A stretch of DNA of 64,000 bases from Aquabacterium sp. (GTDB lineage: Bacteria; Pseudomonadota; Gammaproteobacteria; Burkholderiales; Burkholderiaceae_C). The DNA lies in assembly GCA_023266355.1 (NCBI GenBank), contig JAHFQM010000007.1:1-64000 (forward strand), written 5' to 3'. Below, piece after piece: positions 33,903-43,382 of this stretch. The notes under the pieces were generated by a model. That model had not been told where the DNA came from, ran no database searches, and was given only the letters and a program-made list of their open reading frames with translations. The first letter of the stretch is position 1. Each line of letters opens with the position of its first letter. The translations under genes and the position numbers were made by a program.

Positions 33903-35525
33903 ATGTCGAGCTTGTCCTCAGGAGTCCCGGGGCCATCGGGTGTGCCCGACCCCTTCCCCCATGCCCCCGCCCCAGACCGCGATGCGGTGGCGGCCCCCTA
34001 CCAGCTGATTTTCGAGGCCGCTGGCATCGGGATGGTGCGGGTGTCCCTGCGCGGCCGCATCCTGGAGGCCAACCCACGCTTTGCCGACATCGTCGGGCGC
34101 CGCCGCGCCGACCTGGTGGGCCTGCACGTGCAGGACATCACCCATCCGGACGATGTCTCGGCCTCGCGCGCCCACATGGAAGCGGCGGTCCACGGCCGCA
34201 CATCGGGCTATGTGACCGAGAAGCGCTACGTCCGCCCCGACGGGCAGGTGGTGTGGGCCTCGCTGAACGTGGCCTTGCTGCGTGACGCACAGGGCGAGCC
34301 GGTGCAGTTCATCGCCGTGGTGGAAGACATCACCGCGCGCCAGCAGATGCAGGACGCGATGAACTCCGCGCGCGCTGCCGAGCGCGCCAGCAAGGCCAAG
34401 ACGGAATTCCTCTCGCGCATGAGCCACGAGTTGCGCACCCCGCTCAACGCCATGCTGGGCTTCGCGCAACTGCTGCGCGTGGACCCGCGCCACCCCCTGC
34501 ACCCCGACCAGCGCGGCAAGGTGGACCACATCGAGCGCGCCGGCGCCCACCTGCTGGCCATGCTCACCGACGTGCTGGACCTCTCCCGCATCGAGGCCGG
34601 CAGCCTGCCCATGGCCATCGAGCCCCTGCCCCTGTCCGATGTGCTCGACGCCGCCGTGGCCATGGTGAGCAACCAGGCCAGCGATGCCGGCCTGCGCCTG
34701 GTGTGCACGCCCCCTGAGCCCGACCTGTTCGTGCACGGCGACGCGGTGCGCCTGCGCCAGATCCTGGTCAACCTGCTCTCCAACGGCATCAAATACAACC
34801 AGCAGGGTGGCCGTGTCATGGTCGAGGCCATGGGCCTGGACCGCGAGGTGATCATCACCGTCAGCGACTCGGGCCGCGGCATGACCGAGGGACAGCTGGC
34901 CCACCTCTTCGAGCCCTTCAACCGCCTGGGGGCGGAGCGCACCAGCATCGAGGGCACCGGCATCGGGCTGGTCATCGTCAAGCGCCTGGTGGAGCTCATG
35001 CACGGCCGCATCGAGGTCAGCAGCCGCCAGGGCGCGGGCACGCACTTCCGCGTCTGGCTGCCTCGCGCCGCCGCACCGACCGAGGCCCTGGACCAGGCCA
35101 CCCGCCCGCGCACGGGTTTCGGCATGCTGGACGACGGCATGGCCGACGGGCTGACGGTGCTCTACGCCGAAGACAATGTGGTCAATGTGGAGTTGCTGCG
35201 CCAGGTCATGCGCATGCGCCCGCAGTGGCACCTGGACGTGGCCACCTGCGGGCAGGAAGCCATCGCCATGGCCCTGTCGCAGCCGCCCGACCTCTTGCTG
35301 CTGGACATGCACCTGGGCGACATGAACGGCCTGGACGTGTCCGACGCCCTGGCCCTGCATGCCCACACGGCGGCCATCCCGCGGGTGGCGCTGTCGGCCG
35401 ATGTCATGCCCGACCAGATCAGCGAGGCGCGCCAGCGCGGTTTCGCCGAATACCTCACCAAGCCGCTGGACGTGGGCCGGCTGCTGGCCCTGCTGGACCG
35501 CTGCGCACGGGGTGACGAGCTCTGA
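33903..35525 (+). CDS. Soluble PAS-histidine kinase-receiver hybrid
   Basis: This 540-residue protein has no membrane helix. The PAS/PAC domain (LIFEAAGIGMVRVSLRGRIL...EDITARQQMQ) is followed by HisKA with His in FLSRMSHELRTPLNA, HATPase (SDSGRGMTEGQ, GTGIGLVIVKRL) and a receiver (VLYAEDNVVNVELL, Asp in LLLDMHLGDMNGLD). The start at 33903 is the first ATG before conserved sequence; the frame is open to 33834 and no good ribosome-binding site is seen. It lies 198 bases after the diguanylate cyclase gene and may be separately expressed. Confidence 0.9.
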   Translation: MSSLSSGVPGPSGVPDPFPHAPAPDRDAVAAPYQLIFEAAGIGMVRVSLRGRILEANPRFADIVGRRRADLVGLHVQDITHPDDVSASRAHMEAAVHGRTSGYVTEKRYVRPDGQVVWASLNVALLRDAQGEPVQFIAVVEDITARQQMQDAMNSARAAERASKAKTEFLSRMSHELRTPLNAMLGFAQLLRVDPRHPLHPDQRGKVDHIERAGAHLLAMLTDVLDLSRIEAGSLPMAIEPLPLSDVLDAAVAMVSNQASDAGLRLVCTPPEPDLFVHGDAVRLRQILVNLLSNGIKYNQQGGRVMVEAMGLDREVIITVSDSGRGMTEGQLAHLFEPFNRLGAERTSIEGTGIGLVIVKRLVELMHGRIEVSSRQGAGTHFRVWLPRAAAPTEALDQATRPRTGFGMLDDGMADGLTVLYAEDNVVNVELLRQVMRMRPQWHLDVATCGQEAIAMALSQPPDLLLLDMHLGDMNGLDVSDALALHAHTAAIPRVALSADVMPDQISEARQRGFAEYLTKPLDVGRLLALLDRCARGDEL

Positions 35526-35565
35526 GTTCTCGCGGCGGCGGCCACGTGCCGCCGGTCCCGGTCGA

Positions 35566-36075
35566 TCAGATCGGCAAATCGGAGAAGAAGCGCCCGCCGT
35601 GGTAGACCAGGGGCGTGGCGCCCACACGGCGGCTGCAGTGCGCCACCTCGCCCACGAAAATGATGTGGTCGCCCTCGGCGTGCTGGCTGCGGTTGCGGCA
35701 CTCGAACACCGCCACGGCACCGTCGATGACCGGGGCCCCGGTGAGGCCCGCGCGCCAGGCCACGCCGTCGAAGCGGTCGATGCCCTTGCGTGAGAAGCGC
35801 TCGGCCAGCAGGCGCTGGTCGGCCGCCAACACGTTGATGGCGTAGTGCGTGGCCGCCTGGAAGCCCGGCATGGAGCTGGACTGGCTGGACAGGCTCCAGA
35901 GCACCAGTGGCGGCGACAGCGACACCGAGTTGAAGGAGTTGGCCGTCAGGCCCAGCAAACGGCCGTCGGCCGCACGCGCCGTGACGATGGTCACCCCGGT
36001 GGTGAACTGGCCCAGGGCGGCGCGGTAGTCCTCCTGCGTGAACGGCGCGGCGGGGGCGGTGGGCGGTGCGGACAT
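35566..36075 (-). CDS. Flavin reductase-like FMN-binding protein
   Basis: This 169-residue protein is of the HpaC/RutF flavin reductase family (FTQEDYRAALGQFTTGVTIVTA, GLTANSFNSVSLSPPLVLWSL, HIIFVGEVAHC). Such enzymes reduce FMN or FAD with NAD(P)H, usually for a partner monooxygenase; none is nearby. Length is normal. It lies downstream of the methyltransferase gene on the same strand with an 82-base gap. Confidence 0.9.
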   Translation of the reverse strand: MSAPPTAPAAPFTQEDYRAALGQFTTGVTIVTARAADGRLLGLTANSFNSVSLSPPLVLWSLSSQSSSMPGFQAATHYAINVLAADQRLLAERFSRKGIDRFDGVAWRAGLTGAPVIDGAVAVFECRNRSQHAEGDHIIFVGEVAHCSRRVGATPLVYHGGRFFSDLPI

Positions 36076-36157
36076 CGGCTTGGGCAGTCTGAGTGGAACG
36101 CGAGAGTGTAGTGCGGGGCCCGGCCGGGCGTGCGCCGAAGGGTTGGCGCGGGCCTGT

Positions 36158-37024
36158 TCAGCGGCGGCTGGGGCGTGGGAGGGGCGCCAGGCCGGGCGCT
36201 GAACCGGCATCGGCATCGGCACCTGCATTGGCAGACGGCGCACCCAGGCGGTAGACCCACACAGGGCGCCCGCCGGCCAGGTCGATGCGGGCGTGCGGTG
36301 ACCAGCCGATGGCTTCGAACTCCAGGCTGACGAGCCAGCTGCCCGGGCGCATCTCCTGCGCGGCCTTGGCCATGGCGCGGGGCATGGTCTCGGGGCGCTG
36401 GAACAGGTAGACGAGGTCGAACGCCGCCCAGTCGTCGGCCCACATGTCACCGCGGCGCACCCGGGCCCAGGGGCAGCGCCAGGCCGACACCCCGCGCCAC
36501 AGGGCGCTCCACTCCACCCCTTCCAACCGCGCCTGGGGCCAGGTTGGGTGCAGGGCTGCATGCAAAGCCATGAGGCCGTCGCCCATGCCGCAGCCGGCGT
36601 CCAGCACACGGGCGCCATCGGGCAGGTGGATGTGGGCAGGCAGCGCGTCCAGGGCCCCGCGCGGCGTGGGGAAAACCGGTGCATCGCGCCAGGCGCGGCG
36701 GGGGTAGGCCAGCAGCAGCAAGGCCAGCGGGGCCAGCCAGAGCCAGGACGGCATGCCTGCGCCGAAGCCCCCGCCCTGCCCCGGCAGCCCGCTCTGGACA
36801 GATTGCGCCAACACGCTCAGCGGGAAGCCCCCGGCCACGAAGACCCGGCGCCAGGCCGTGGTGGCCACCCAGGGCAGCAAGGCCGCCAGGGCGCCCAGGG
36901 CGGTCGGCAGGCCCAGCGCGGCCCATGCAGGCGCGTCCACCGCCCGCAGGCCCAAGGCCAGCGCCCAGGCCAATGCCCAGGTGGCCGCGGCCGGCAGGGG
37001 CCAGGTCAGCAGGCGGGAGGGCAT
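36158..37024 (-). CDS. Class I SAM-dependent methyltransferase with N-terminal membrane helices
   Basis: This 288-residue protein has about three hydrophobic helices in the first 115 residues. A Rossmann methyltransferase core follows, with motif I VLDAGCGMGDGL and later motifs (LEGVEWS, DLVYLFQRPETM, GSWLVSLEF). The tail repeats Ala-Asp-Ala. It starts 11 bases after parB, so it is co-transcribed with the partition genes. The substrate is unknown. Confidence 0.82.
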   Translation of the reverse strand: MPSRLLTWPLPAAATWALAWALALGLRAVDAPAWAALGLPTALGALAALLPWVATTAWRRVFVAGGFPLSVLAQSVQSGLPGQGGGFGAGMPSWLWLAPLALLLLAYPRRAWRDAPVFPTPRGALDALPAHIHLPDGARVLDAGCGMGDGLMALHAALHPTWPQARLEGVEWSALWRGVSAWRCPWARVRRGDMWADDWAAFDLVYLFQRPETMPRAMAKAAQEMRPGSWLVSLEFEAIGWSPHARIDLAGGRPVWVYRLGAPSANAGADADAGSAPGLAPLPRPSRR

Positions 37025-37035
37025 GGGCCGCAGCC

Positions 37036-37950
37036 TCAGGCCTCGGGGCCGCCGCGCAGCTTGTCGATCAGGCCATTGAGCTCGTCGAGGCTGCCAAACT
37101 GGATGGTGACCTCACCCTGCTCGCCGCGCTTGGTCTTGCGCTTGATGTGAATGCCCACTTGCGCGGTGAGCAAGTCGGAGAGCTGCTCCTCCAGGCGCAG
37201 CACGTCGCGCGATTTCTCGCCCTTGACGCGCAGCAGCGGTGCCTGGCGGCCCACGCCCTGCACCCTGGCGACGAGCTTTTCGGTCTCGCGCACATTGAGC
37301 TTTTTGGCCGCCACCTCGTTGGCCGTCGTGATCTGCACGGCCTTGTCCAGCGGCAACAGCGCGCGGGCGTGGCCCATGTCGATGTCACCGGCCATCAGCA
37401 TGCCCTGCACGGGCTCGGCCAGGTTGAGCAGGCGCAGCAGGTTCGAAGCGGCGCTGCGCGAACGGCCCACGGCTTGTGCGGCTTGCTCGTGCGTCAGGCC
37501 GAACTCGGCGGTCAGGCGCTGCAGGCCTTGCGCTTCTTCCAGCGGGTTGAGGTCCTCGCGCTGGATGTTCTCGATGAGGGCCATGGCCGCGGCGGCCTCG
37601 TCGGGCACGTCCTTGACCAGCACCGGCACCTCGGTGAGGCCCGCCAGCTTGGCCGCGCGGGAGCGGCGCTCGCCGGCAATGATCTCGTAGCGGCCCTCGG
37701 CCGGGTCGCCCACCGGGCGCACCAGGATGGGCTGCATGATGCCCTGGGACTTGATGCTCTCGGCCAGCTCGTACAAGGAGCCCTCGTCCATGCGCGTGCG
37801 CGGCTGGTACTTGCCCGGCTGCATGCGGTCGAGGCGCAGCACCGAGGGTGCGCCGTCGGTACCTGCGTTCGCTGGGGGGGTGTCGCTGACTTTGGGGCCC
37901 AGCAGGGCCTCCAGGCCCATGCCGAGGCCTTTGGATTTCTTGGTCGCCAT
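37036..37950 (-). CDS. parB: Chromosome-partitioning protein ParB
   Basis: A 304-residue CTP-dependent DNA clamp. The N-terminal KGLGMGLEALLG binds ParA. The CTPase/ParB core includes YQPRTRMDEGSLYELAESI, the GERRSRAAKLAG motif and ENIQREDLNPLEEA. A helix-turn-helix (LTHEQAAQAVGRSRSAASNLLRLL) recognises parS, and the C-terminus dimerises. Three parS-like sites lie 1.3-3.4 kb upstream. It sits 53 bases after parA. Confidence 0.97.
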   Translation of the reverse strand: MATKKSKGLGMGLEALLGPKVSDTPPANAGTDGAPSVLRLDRMQPGKYQPRTRMDEGSLYELAESIKSQGIMQPILVRPVGDPAEGRYEIIAGERRSRAAKLAGLTEVPVLVKDVPDEAAAAMALIENIQREDLNPLEEAQGLQRLTAEFGLTHEQAAQAVGRSRSAASNLLRLLNLAEPVQGMLMAGDIDMGHARALLPLDKAVQITTANEVAAKKLNVRETEKLVARVQGVGRQAPLLRVKGEKSRDVLRLEEQLSDLLTAQVGIHIKRKTKRGEQGEVTIQFGSLDELNGLIDKLRGGPEA

Positions 37951-38003
37951 GGGCGTGATTGTCCGCGCTTTCCGGCGGTTTTCTCAGAGGGGCTCGGGCA
38001 GGG

Positions 38004-38789
38004 TCAAGCCGCAGCGCCCAGGCTGGGCGCCACGCGCCGCACCAGCTCCTGGGCGAAGGCCACGAACGCCTGCGCGCCCTTGGAAGACGGATCGAACACC
38101 ACGCCAGGCAGGCCATAACTGGGCGCCTCGGCCAGGCGCACGTTGCGCGGGATGACCGTGTCAAAGACCTTGTCACCGAAGTGCGACTTGAGCTGATCGC
38201 TGACCTGCTGCTGCAGGGTGATGCGCGGGTCGAACATGACGCGCAACAGGCCGATGAGCTGCAGTTCGCGGTTGAGGTTGGCGTGCACCTGCTTGACGGT
38301 GTTGACCAAGTCGGTGAGGCCTTCGAGCGCGAAGTACTCGCACTGCATGGGCACGATCACGCCGTGGGCGCAGGTCAGGCCGTTGAGCGTGAGCAGGCTC
38401 AGGGACGGCGGGCAGTCGATGAGCACGAAGTCGTAGTCGGCCGCGGCCGCCTCGATGGCCGTTTTCAGGCGGCGGTCGCGGCGCTCCAGGTTGACCAGCT
38501 CGACCTCGGCGCCCGCCAGTTCGCGGTTGGCACCCAGCACGTCGTAGCCGGCCTTGTCGCTGCGCACGCGCGCCTCGGCGATGCTGGCATCTTCCAGCAA
38601 CACGTCATAGACGCTGTGCGCCAAGGTGCGCTTGTCCACACCCGAGCCCATGGTGGCGTTGCCTTGCGGGTCGAGGTCCACGATGAGGACGCGCTGGCCC
38701 TCTCGGGCCAGGCCGGCCGCCAGGTTGACGGTGGTGGTGGTTTTGCCCACCCCGCCCTTTTGGTTGGCGATGCAGAAGATGTGCGGCAT
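38004..38789 (-). CDS. parA: Chromosome-partitioning ATPase ParA/Soj
   Basis: This 261-residue ATPase carries the deviant Walker A motif KGGVGKTTTTVNLA near residue 11, Walker A' DLDPQGNATMGSG and Walker B YDFVLIDCPPSL. The length is that of chromosomal Soj proteins, with no N-terminal DNA-binding extension. The start at 38789 (MPHIFCIANQKGG) fits family alignments; the frame opens ten codons earlier. It works with ParB to segregate the origin. Confidence 0.97.
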   Translation of the reverse strand: MPHIFCIANQKGGVGKTTTTVNLAAGLAREGQRVLIVDLDPQGNATMGSGVDKRTLAHSVYDVLLEDASIAEARVRSDKAGYDVLGANRELAGAEVELVNLERRDRRLKTAIEAAAADYDFVLIDCPPSLSLLTLNGLTCAHGVIVPMQCEYFALEGLTDLVNTVKQVHANLNRELQLIGLLRVMFDPRITLQQQVSDQLKSHFGDKVFDTVIPRNVRLAEAPSYGLPGVVFDPSSKGAQAFVAFAQELVRRVAPSLGAAA

Positions 38790-38818
38790 GGGGAGATTAT
38801 CGCCTGGAGGGTGGGGCA

Positions 38819-39715
38819 TCAGACTCCGTGGCGGCGAGCGGCGGAGGCCGTGCCCGAGGGCGCGGCTTTGGCCGAACGCACCGACGCGGTGTGCTTCAGC
38901 GACTGGGCGGCCTTGGCAGGCTTGGCGGCGTGGGTGGCCGTGCGGGTGGCTTGGTGTTTTGCCGTTGATTTGACCCTGGCCACGGCCTTGGCCTGGTGCC
39001 CGGCCTTCGCAGAGAGAGCCCCGCTTGGCCGGCCGGCAAGCGCCCGCGCTGGTTTCTGATGGGCGGTGGCTGCGGCACGCGATGCATGCGCCGCCTTGGC
39101 ATGGGCATGCTGTGCCGCGATGGTGCCGTGGGCCTTGGCTGCGCGCCGCTGGGCCAGCGTCTGCGGGCCTTTCCCGTCGCGCTCGTGTCGGGCGATGCGC
39201 GAACGCGGTGCTTTCGACCGGGCCCCCGAGGCGGTTTCACGTGAAACATTGGGGGGTACCGCCCGCGCCATGGCCGGCTGCTGGCGTGCCCCGACGATTT
39301 TGCCGACCTTGGCCACGGGCGTGCGGGCTGCGCGGTCCATCCGACCGAGGTCTTTGCCATCCGGCGCGGCGGGCGACGCGACAGCGTGTGCGAGCAGGTC
39401 GTGCGGCGCGGCAGGCAGGTGCGCGGGCGCAGGCACCTGCACCGCGGTGGACACCGCCTGAGGCGCCACGGCCGTCGGGGCATCGTTGCCCACCCGCCCG
39501 ATCACAGGGGCAGGCCGGCGCGGCTCAAACCGTGCATCGCCCTGCCCCGCCACCGTGCCAGCGCACGCAGCGCCCACCGCCAGGGTCAAGGCAAAACCCA
39601 CGGCCACCGAAGTGGTCGACGCCGCGGCGCGCAGCCCCCGCGTCAGATGCGCTTGAACCCACAGGTGCTTGGCAGGGATTGGCAAGGTGATCTCCAGAAA
39701 ATCGTGCGAATCCAT
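38819..39715 (-). CDS. Uncharacterised Ala/Lys/His-rich basic protein with one membrane or signal helix
   Basis: I do not recognise a family. From the ATG at 39715 the protein has 298 residues: a short N-terminus, one hydrophobic helix (about 33-55, SVAVGFALTLAVGAACAGTV), a Pro/Ala region and a very basic tail (about 140-298). The tail is dominated by Ala, Lys, Arg, His and Ser in histone H1-like repeats (KAAQ, KAAH, KATR, KPAK). The gene fits between rsmG and parA, 29 bases before parA, and could be co-transcribed. A parS-like site lies inside it. The basic tail would face the periplasm if the helix is a signal peptide. Low-complexity composition means coding status is not certain. Confidence 0.6.
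   Translation of the reverse strand: MDSHDFLEITLPIPAKHLWVQAHLTRGLRAAASTTSVAVGFALTLAVGAACAGTVAGQGDARFEPRRPAPVIGRVGNDAPTAVAPQAVSTAVQVPAPAHLPAAPHDLLAHAVASPAAPDGKDLGRMDRAARTPVAKVGKIVGARQQPAMARAVPPNVSRETASGARSKAPRSRIARHERDGKGPQTLAQRRAAKAHGTIAAQHAHAKAAHASRAAATAHQKPARALAGRPSGALSAKAGHQAKAVARVKSTAKHQATRTATHAAKPAKAAQSLKHTASVRSAKAAPSGTASAARRHGV
39233..39248. promoter_or_regulatory. parS-like ParB-binding site (15/16)
   Basis: GGTTTCACGTGAAACA matches the parS consensus TGTTTCACGTGAAACA except for the first base. The inner 14 bases are a perfect palindrome. It lies in the gene for the basic protein, about 450 bases upstream of parA. Confidence 0.85.
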
Positions 39716-39863
39716 TATCGACCCGCACGTCCCTCCAAACAGCCACGGAGCCCAACACCGCACCACACCGCACCACAACGCACCTTGCGCACCTCACGCG
39801 GCGCACAAAATGACGCCATCCCGCCACGAACCAAGCGCCGCTTGAGTGCGGCGACCCGTGCCC

Positions 39864-40664
39864 TCAGTCGGCTGGCAGCCCAGGTTTCAAGCGCAGCCAG
39901 ATCAGGCAGCGCTCCGCATCCAGGCCCGGCACCTGCAGGTGTTCCACGTGAAACACCTCCACATCGGACGGCAAGGCGGCCAATTCGTCGTCGGGCAGCT
40001 TGCCCTTCATCGCCATCCAGACGCCACCGGGCGTGAGCTGCTGGCGGGTGAGCGCCACGAAGTCGGCCAGCGACGCGAAGGCGCGGGAGGTGATCAGGTC
40101 GTATCGGCCCGTCAATTGCTCGACGCGGGCATGTTCCCCGCGCAGATGGGGCAAGCGCAACTCGGCCGCCACCTGGCGGATGAACGCGGCCTTCTTGCCC
40201 ACCGTGTCCACGCAACTGATGTGCAGGTTCGGGCAGCAAATGGCCAGCACCACCCCCGGCAGACCACCACCGCTGCCCACGTCCAGCAGCCGGAGCGGTG
40301 CGCCCCCCTTCCCTGGCGCGACGTTCGCCCCCGCATCCAGTTGCGCCATCAAGGGCCGCAGCACCGCCAGGCAATCGGCCAGGTGGTGGCTGAGCATGTC
40401 GGGCGCGCTGCGCAAGGCCGTGAGGTTGTAGGTCGCGTTCCAGTGGCTGAGCAGGCCCATGTAGCGGGCCAGCTGGCCCAGTTGCTCGGGCGACAGGCTC
40501 AAGCCCACGGCGTCCAGCACCGGCGGGATGGCCGCCAGCCAGGTGGCCTCATCCCATGGAACGGGCCGCTCCGTGGTGCGGGGCGCCACCGGCGTGGCAA
40601 GACGGGGTGCCGCGCGGGGGGCCTTGCGGGCAGGCGGCAGGCGGCCGAAAGAAGGTCGGGTCAT
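39864..40664 (-). CDS. rsmG: 16S rRNA (guanine527-N7)-methyltransferase
   Basis: This 266-residue enzyme methylates G527 of 16S rRNA; its loss gives low-level streptomycin resistance. Motifs are LLSHWNATYNLTALR, LLDVGSGGGLPGVVLA (SAM binding) and DLITSRAFASLADF. An N-terminal extension of about 40 basic, Pro/Arg/Ala-rich residues precedes the core, making it longer than E. coli RsmG (207). It lies 70 bases after mnmG, the usual partner, and has a parS-like site near its 3' end. Confidence 0.96.
   Translation of the reverse strand: MTRPSFGRLPPARKAPRAAPRLATPVAPRTTERPVPWDEATWLAAIPPVLDAVGLSLSPEQLGQLARYMGLLSHWNATYNLTALRSAPDMLSHHLADCLAVLRPLMAQLDAGANVAPGKGGAPLRLLDVGSGGGLPGVVLAICCPNLHISCVDTVGKKAAFIRQVAAELRLPHLRGEHARVEQLTGRYDLITSRAFASLADFVALTRQQLTPGGVWMAMKGKLPDDELAALPSDVEVFHVEHLQVPGLDAERCLIWLRLKPGLPAD
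39940..39955. promoter_or_regulatory. parS-like ParB-binding site (15/16)
   Basis: TGTTCCACGTGAAACA differs from the parS consensus at one base. It lies within the 3' part of rsmG. Confidence 0.85.
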
Positions 40665-40734
40665 GCTGGAAGGGGCTCAAAAGTTCGGGGCGCGGCAAGG
40701 CGTGCTTGCACCGACGGGCAGGCGCAAAGCAGCA

Positions 40735-42852
40735 TCAGGCCACCTTGGGCGCCGCGCTGGCGGCAGCGTCGGACACGGCATCGGCACGGGCAAAGCCCTT
40801 GAAACGCCCTTTTTTCAGGTGGATCAGCAGGAGCGAGATGGCCGCCGGCGTGATGCCCGAGATGCGCGAAGCCTGGCCCAGGGTCTCGGGCCGGTGCTTG
40901 CTCAGCTTCTGCCGCGCCTCGAAACTCAGCGCGGACACGGCCGTGTAGTCCAGGTCATCGGGCAGGCGCAGGTGCTCGTAGCTCGCGGCGCGCTCAACCT
41001 CGTCGTTCTGCTTGTCGATGTAGCCGGCGTACTTCACGCTGATCTCCACCTGTTCGATGACGGCATCGGCCAGGGTGTCGCCCAGCTCGGCGCGCAGGGA
41101 GGTGCGGTCCACGACCGGCAACGGCAGCGCGGCATCGTCCGTGACCACGCCGTTGGCGGCCTCGGCACGCAAGGCAGCATGGCGCTCGGCGCCCAGCTTG
41201 CCCGCTTCGGCCACCCGGTCGTAGCCCACACCGGGGCGGCGCAGCAGGTCTTCCAGCTTGTACTCGCGCTCCAGGGCCTTGCCCACCAGGCGCTCGGCAT
41301 CGGCCGGCGGCAAGGTCACGGGGCGCACCCAGGTCGTGCGCAAGCGCTCTGTTTCACGTGAAACAGCGTCGCGCTTGCGGTTGAAGGCGCTCCACCGGGC
41401 ATCGCCCACCAGGCCCAGTTGGCGGCCGATTTCGGTCAGGCGCAGGTCGGCGTTGTCCTCGCGCAGCTGCAGGCGGAACTCGGCGCGGCTGGTGAACATG
41501 CGGTAGGGCTCGGTCACGCCCTGGGTCGTCAGGTCATCGACCAGCACACCCAGGTAGGCCTGGTCGCGGCGCAGGGTGAAGGGTTCTTTGCCCTGAGCCT
41601 GCAGCGCGGCGTTCACCCCGGCGAACAGGCCCTGGGCCGCCGCCTCTTCGTAACCCGTGGTGCCGTTGATCTGGCCGGCGAAGAACAGGCCGCCGATGGC
41701 GCGGGTCTCGAAGGTGGACTTCAACTCGCGCGGGTCGAAGTAGTCGTACTCGATGGCGTAGCCCGGCCGCAGGATGCAGGCATTCTCCAGGCCTGGCATC
41801 GATCTCAGCGCGGCCATCTGGATGTCGAAGGGCAGCGAGGTGCTGATGCCGTTGGGGTAGAACTCGTTCGTCGTCAGGCCCTCGGGCTCCAGGAAAATCT
41901 GGTGCGAGTCCTTGTCGGCGAAGCGGTTGACCTTGTCCTCGATGCTCGGGCAGTAACGCGGCCCCACCCCTTCGATGACGCCGGTGAACATCGGGCTGCG
42001 GTCGAACCCCGAGCGGATGATGTCGTGCGTGCGCTGGTTGGTGTGCGTGACCCAGCACGGCAGCTGGCGCGGGTGCTGGCTGGCCGAACCGAGGAAGCTG
42101 AACACGGGCACATCGGGGCCGGTGGGCGCAGACAAGGGCGCACCCGGCGCGCCCCAGCCGCCCAAGAGCGGCACGCCGTCGCCCGGCTGCTCGGTCAGTT
42201 TGGAGAAGTCGATGCTGCGGCCATCGATGCGCGGTGGCGTGCCGGTTTTCAGGCGGCCTTGCGGCAGCTTGAGCTCCTTCAGGCGCGCCGACAGGGTGAT
42301 GGCCGGCGGGTCACCGGCGCGCCCGGCGCTGTGGTTCTGCAAGCCGACGTGGACCTTGCCGTCCAGGAAGGTGCCGGCTGTCAGCACCACCGTGCGGGCG
42401 CGGAAGCGGATGCCCACCTGCGTGACCGCCCCCACCACGCGCGCGCCATCGCCATCGCCCTCCACCATCAGATCGTCAACGGCCTGCTGGAACAGCCACA
42501 GGTTCGGCTGGTTCTCCAGACGGTGGCGGATGGCCGCCTTGTAGAGGATGCGATCAGCCTGGGCACGGGTGGCGCGCACGGCGGGCCCCTTGCTCGCGTT
42601 GAGGATGCGGAACTGGATGCCGCCCTCGTCCGTGGCCTCGGCCATGGCACCGCCCAAGGCATCGACCTCCTTGACCAGGTGGCCCTTGCCGATCCCGCCA
42701 ATGGACGGGTTGCAGCTCATCTGCCCCAGGGTCTCGATGTTATGGCTCAGCAGCAGCGTTTTGCAGCCCATGCGCGCAGCGGCCAAAGCGGCCTCGGTGC
42801 CCGCGTGGCCGCCACCGACCACGATCACGTCAAATTCTTCGGAGTACAGCAT
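40735..42852 (-). CDS. mnmG: tRNA uridine 5-carboxymethylaminomethyl modification enzyme MnmG (GidA)
   Basis: A 705-residue FAD enzyme that, with MnmE, modifies U34 in tRNAs. The FAD-binding [19 protein letters not shown] is near the N-terminus, with [27 protein letters not shown] and [18 protein letters not shown] following. It is about 70 residues longer than E. coli MnmG, partly from an insertion between SKLTEQPGD and VPVFSFLGS. The chosen start gives [15 protein letters not shown]; the frame opens 17 codons earlier. A perfect parS site lies in the coding region. Confidence 0.97.
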   Translation of the reverse strand: MLYSEEFDVIVVGGGHAGTEAALAAARMGCKTLLLSHNIETLGQMSCNPSIGGIGKGHLVKEVDALGGAMAEATDEGGIQFRILNASKGPAVRATRAQADRILYKAAIRHRLENQPNLWLFQQAVDDLMVEGDGDGARVVGAVTQVGIRFRARTVVLTAGTFLDGKVHVGLQNHSAGRAGDPPAITLSARLKELKLPQGRLKTGTPPRIDGRSIDFSKLTEQPGDGVPLLGGWGAPGAPLSAPTGPDVPVFSFLGSASQHPRQLPCWVTHTNQRTHDIIRSGFDRSPMFTGVIEGVGPRYCPSIEDKVNRFADKDSHQIFLEPEGLTTNEFYPNGISTSLPFDIQMAALRSMPGLENACILRPGYAIEYDYFDPRELKSTFETRAIGGLFFAGQINGTTGYEEAAAQGLFAGVNAALQAQGKEPFTLRRDQAYLGVLVDDLTTQGVTEPYRMFTSRAEFRLQLREDNADLRLTEIGRQLGLVGDARWSAFNRKRDAVSRETERLRTTWVRPVTLPPADAERLVGKALEREYKLEDLLRRPGVGYDRVAEAGKLGAERHAALRAEAANGVVTDDAALPLPVVDRTSLRAELGDTLADAVIEQVEISVKYAGYIDKQNDEVERAASYEHLRLPDDLDYTAVSALSFEARQKLSKHRPETLGQASRISGITPAAISLLLIHLKKGRFKGFARADAVSDAAASAAPKVA
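41350..41365. promoter_or_regulatory. parS ParB-binding site (perfect 16/16)
   Basis: TGTTTCACGTGAAACA is identical to the universal parS consensus. It lies inside mnmG, about 2.6 kb upstream of parA. Confidence 0.93.
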
Positions 42853-43109
42853 GCAAGCCTCGCTGGCCACCGCCGGCACCATCGCCAACGGACAGATTGC
42901 CACATTTTTGAGCAGCCTTCCATTTTACCGGGATCGCCCTCTCCTGTGGCGGTGTGCCGCACGGGCAGGTCGCGCCGCGTCAAAACCCTCATGTCGCCAG
43001 GGATGCCACGGCCTGTCATCTGCCCCCGTTAAATTGAACGCAACGCTGTCATCGCGCCAACATTCAATCAGGGGCCCTCTTCTGCGCCAGCCGCGCCACA
43101 ATGCGCGGC

Positions 43110-43382
43110 ATGGACTGCCGACCCGGCTGCGCGGCCTGCTGCATCGCGCCTTCGATCTCATCGCCCCTGCCCGGCTTGCCCCACGGCAAACCCGCTGGCG
43201 TGCCCTGCCCTCATCTGGACGACGCCTTGCGCTGCCGCCTGTTCGGTCAACCGGAACGGCCCGCGGTGTGCGGCTCGCTCCAACCCAGCGAGGAGATGTG
43301 CGGAGACAACCGCGAGCAGGCGCTGCGCTGGTTGGGCCGACTCGAAGACCTCACACGCGCCGAGCCTGCCCCACCGGGGTGA
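43110..43382 (+). CDS. YkgJ-family cysteine-cluster protein
   Basis: This 90-residue protein carries CRPGCAACC near its start, with further cysteines in [19 protein letters not shown] and MCGDN. This is the pattern of the YkgJ/UPF0153 putative metal-chelating family. Function is unknown. The start at 43110 matches the family's [11 protein letters not shown] opening; an ATG nine bases earlier is possible. Its last 32 bases overlap the 3' end of the convergent hydroxylase gene. Confidence 0.88.
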   Translation: MDCRPGCAACCIAPSISSPLPGLPHGKPAGVPCPHLDDALRCRLFGQPERPAVCGSLQPSEEMCGDNREQALRWLGRLEDLTRAEPAPPG

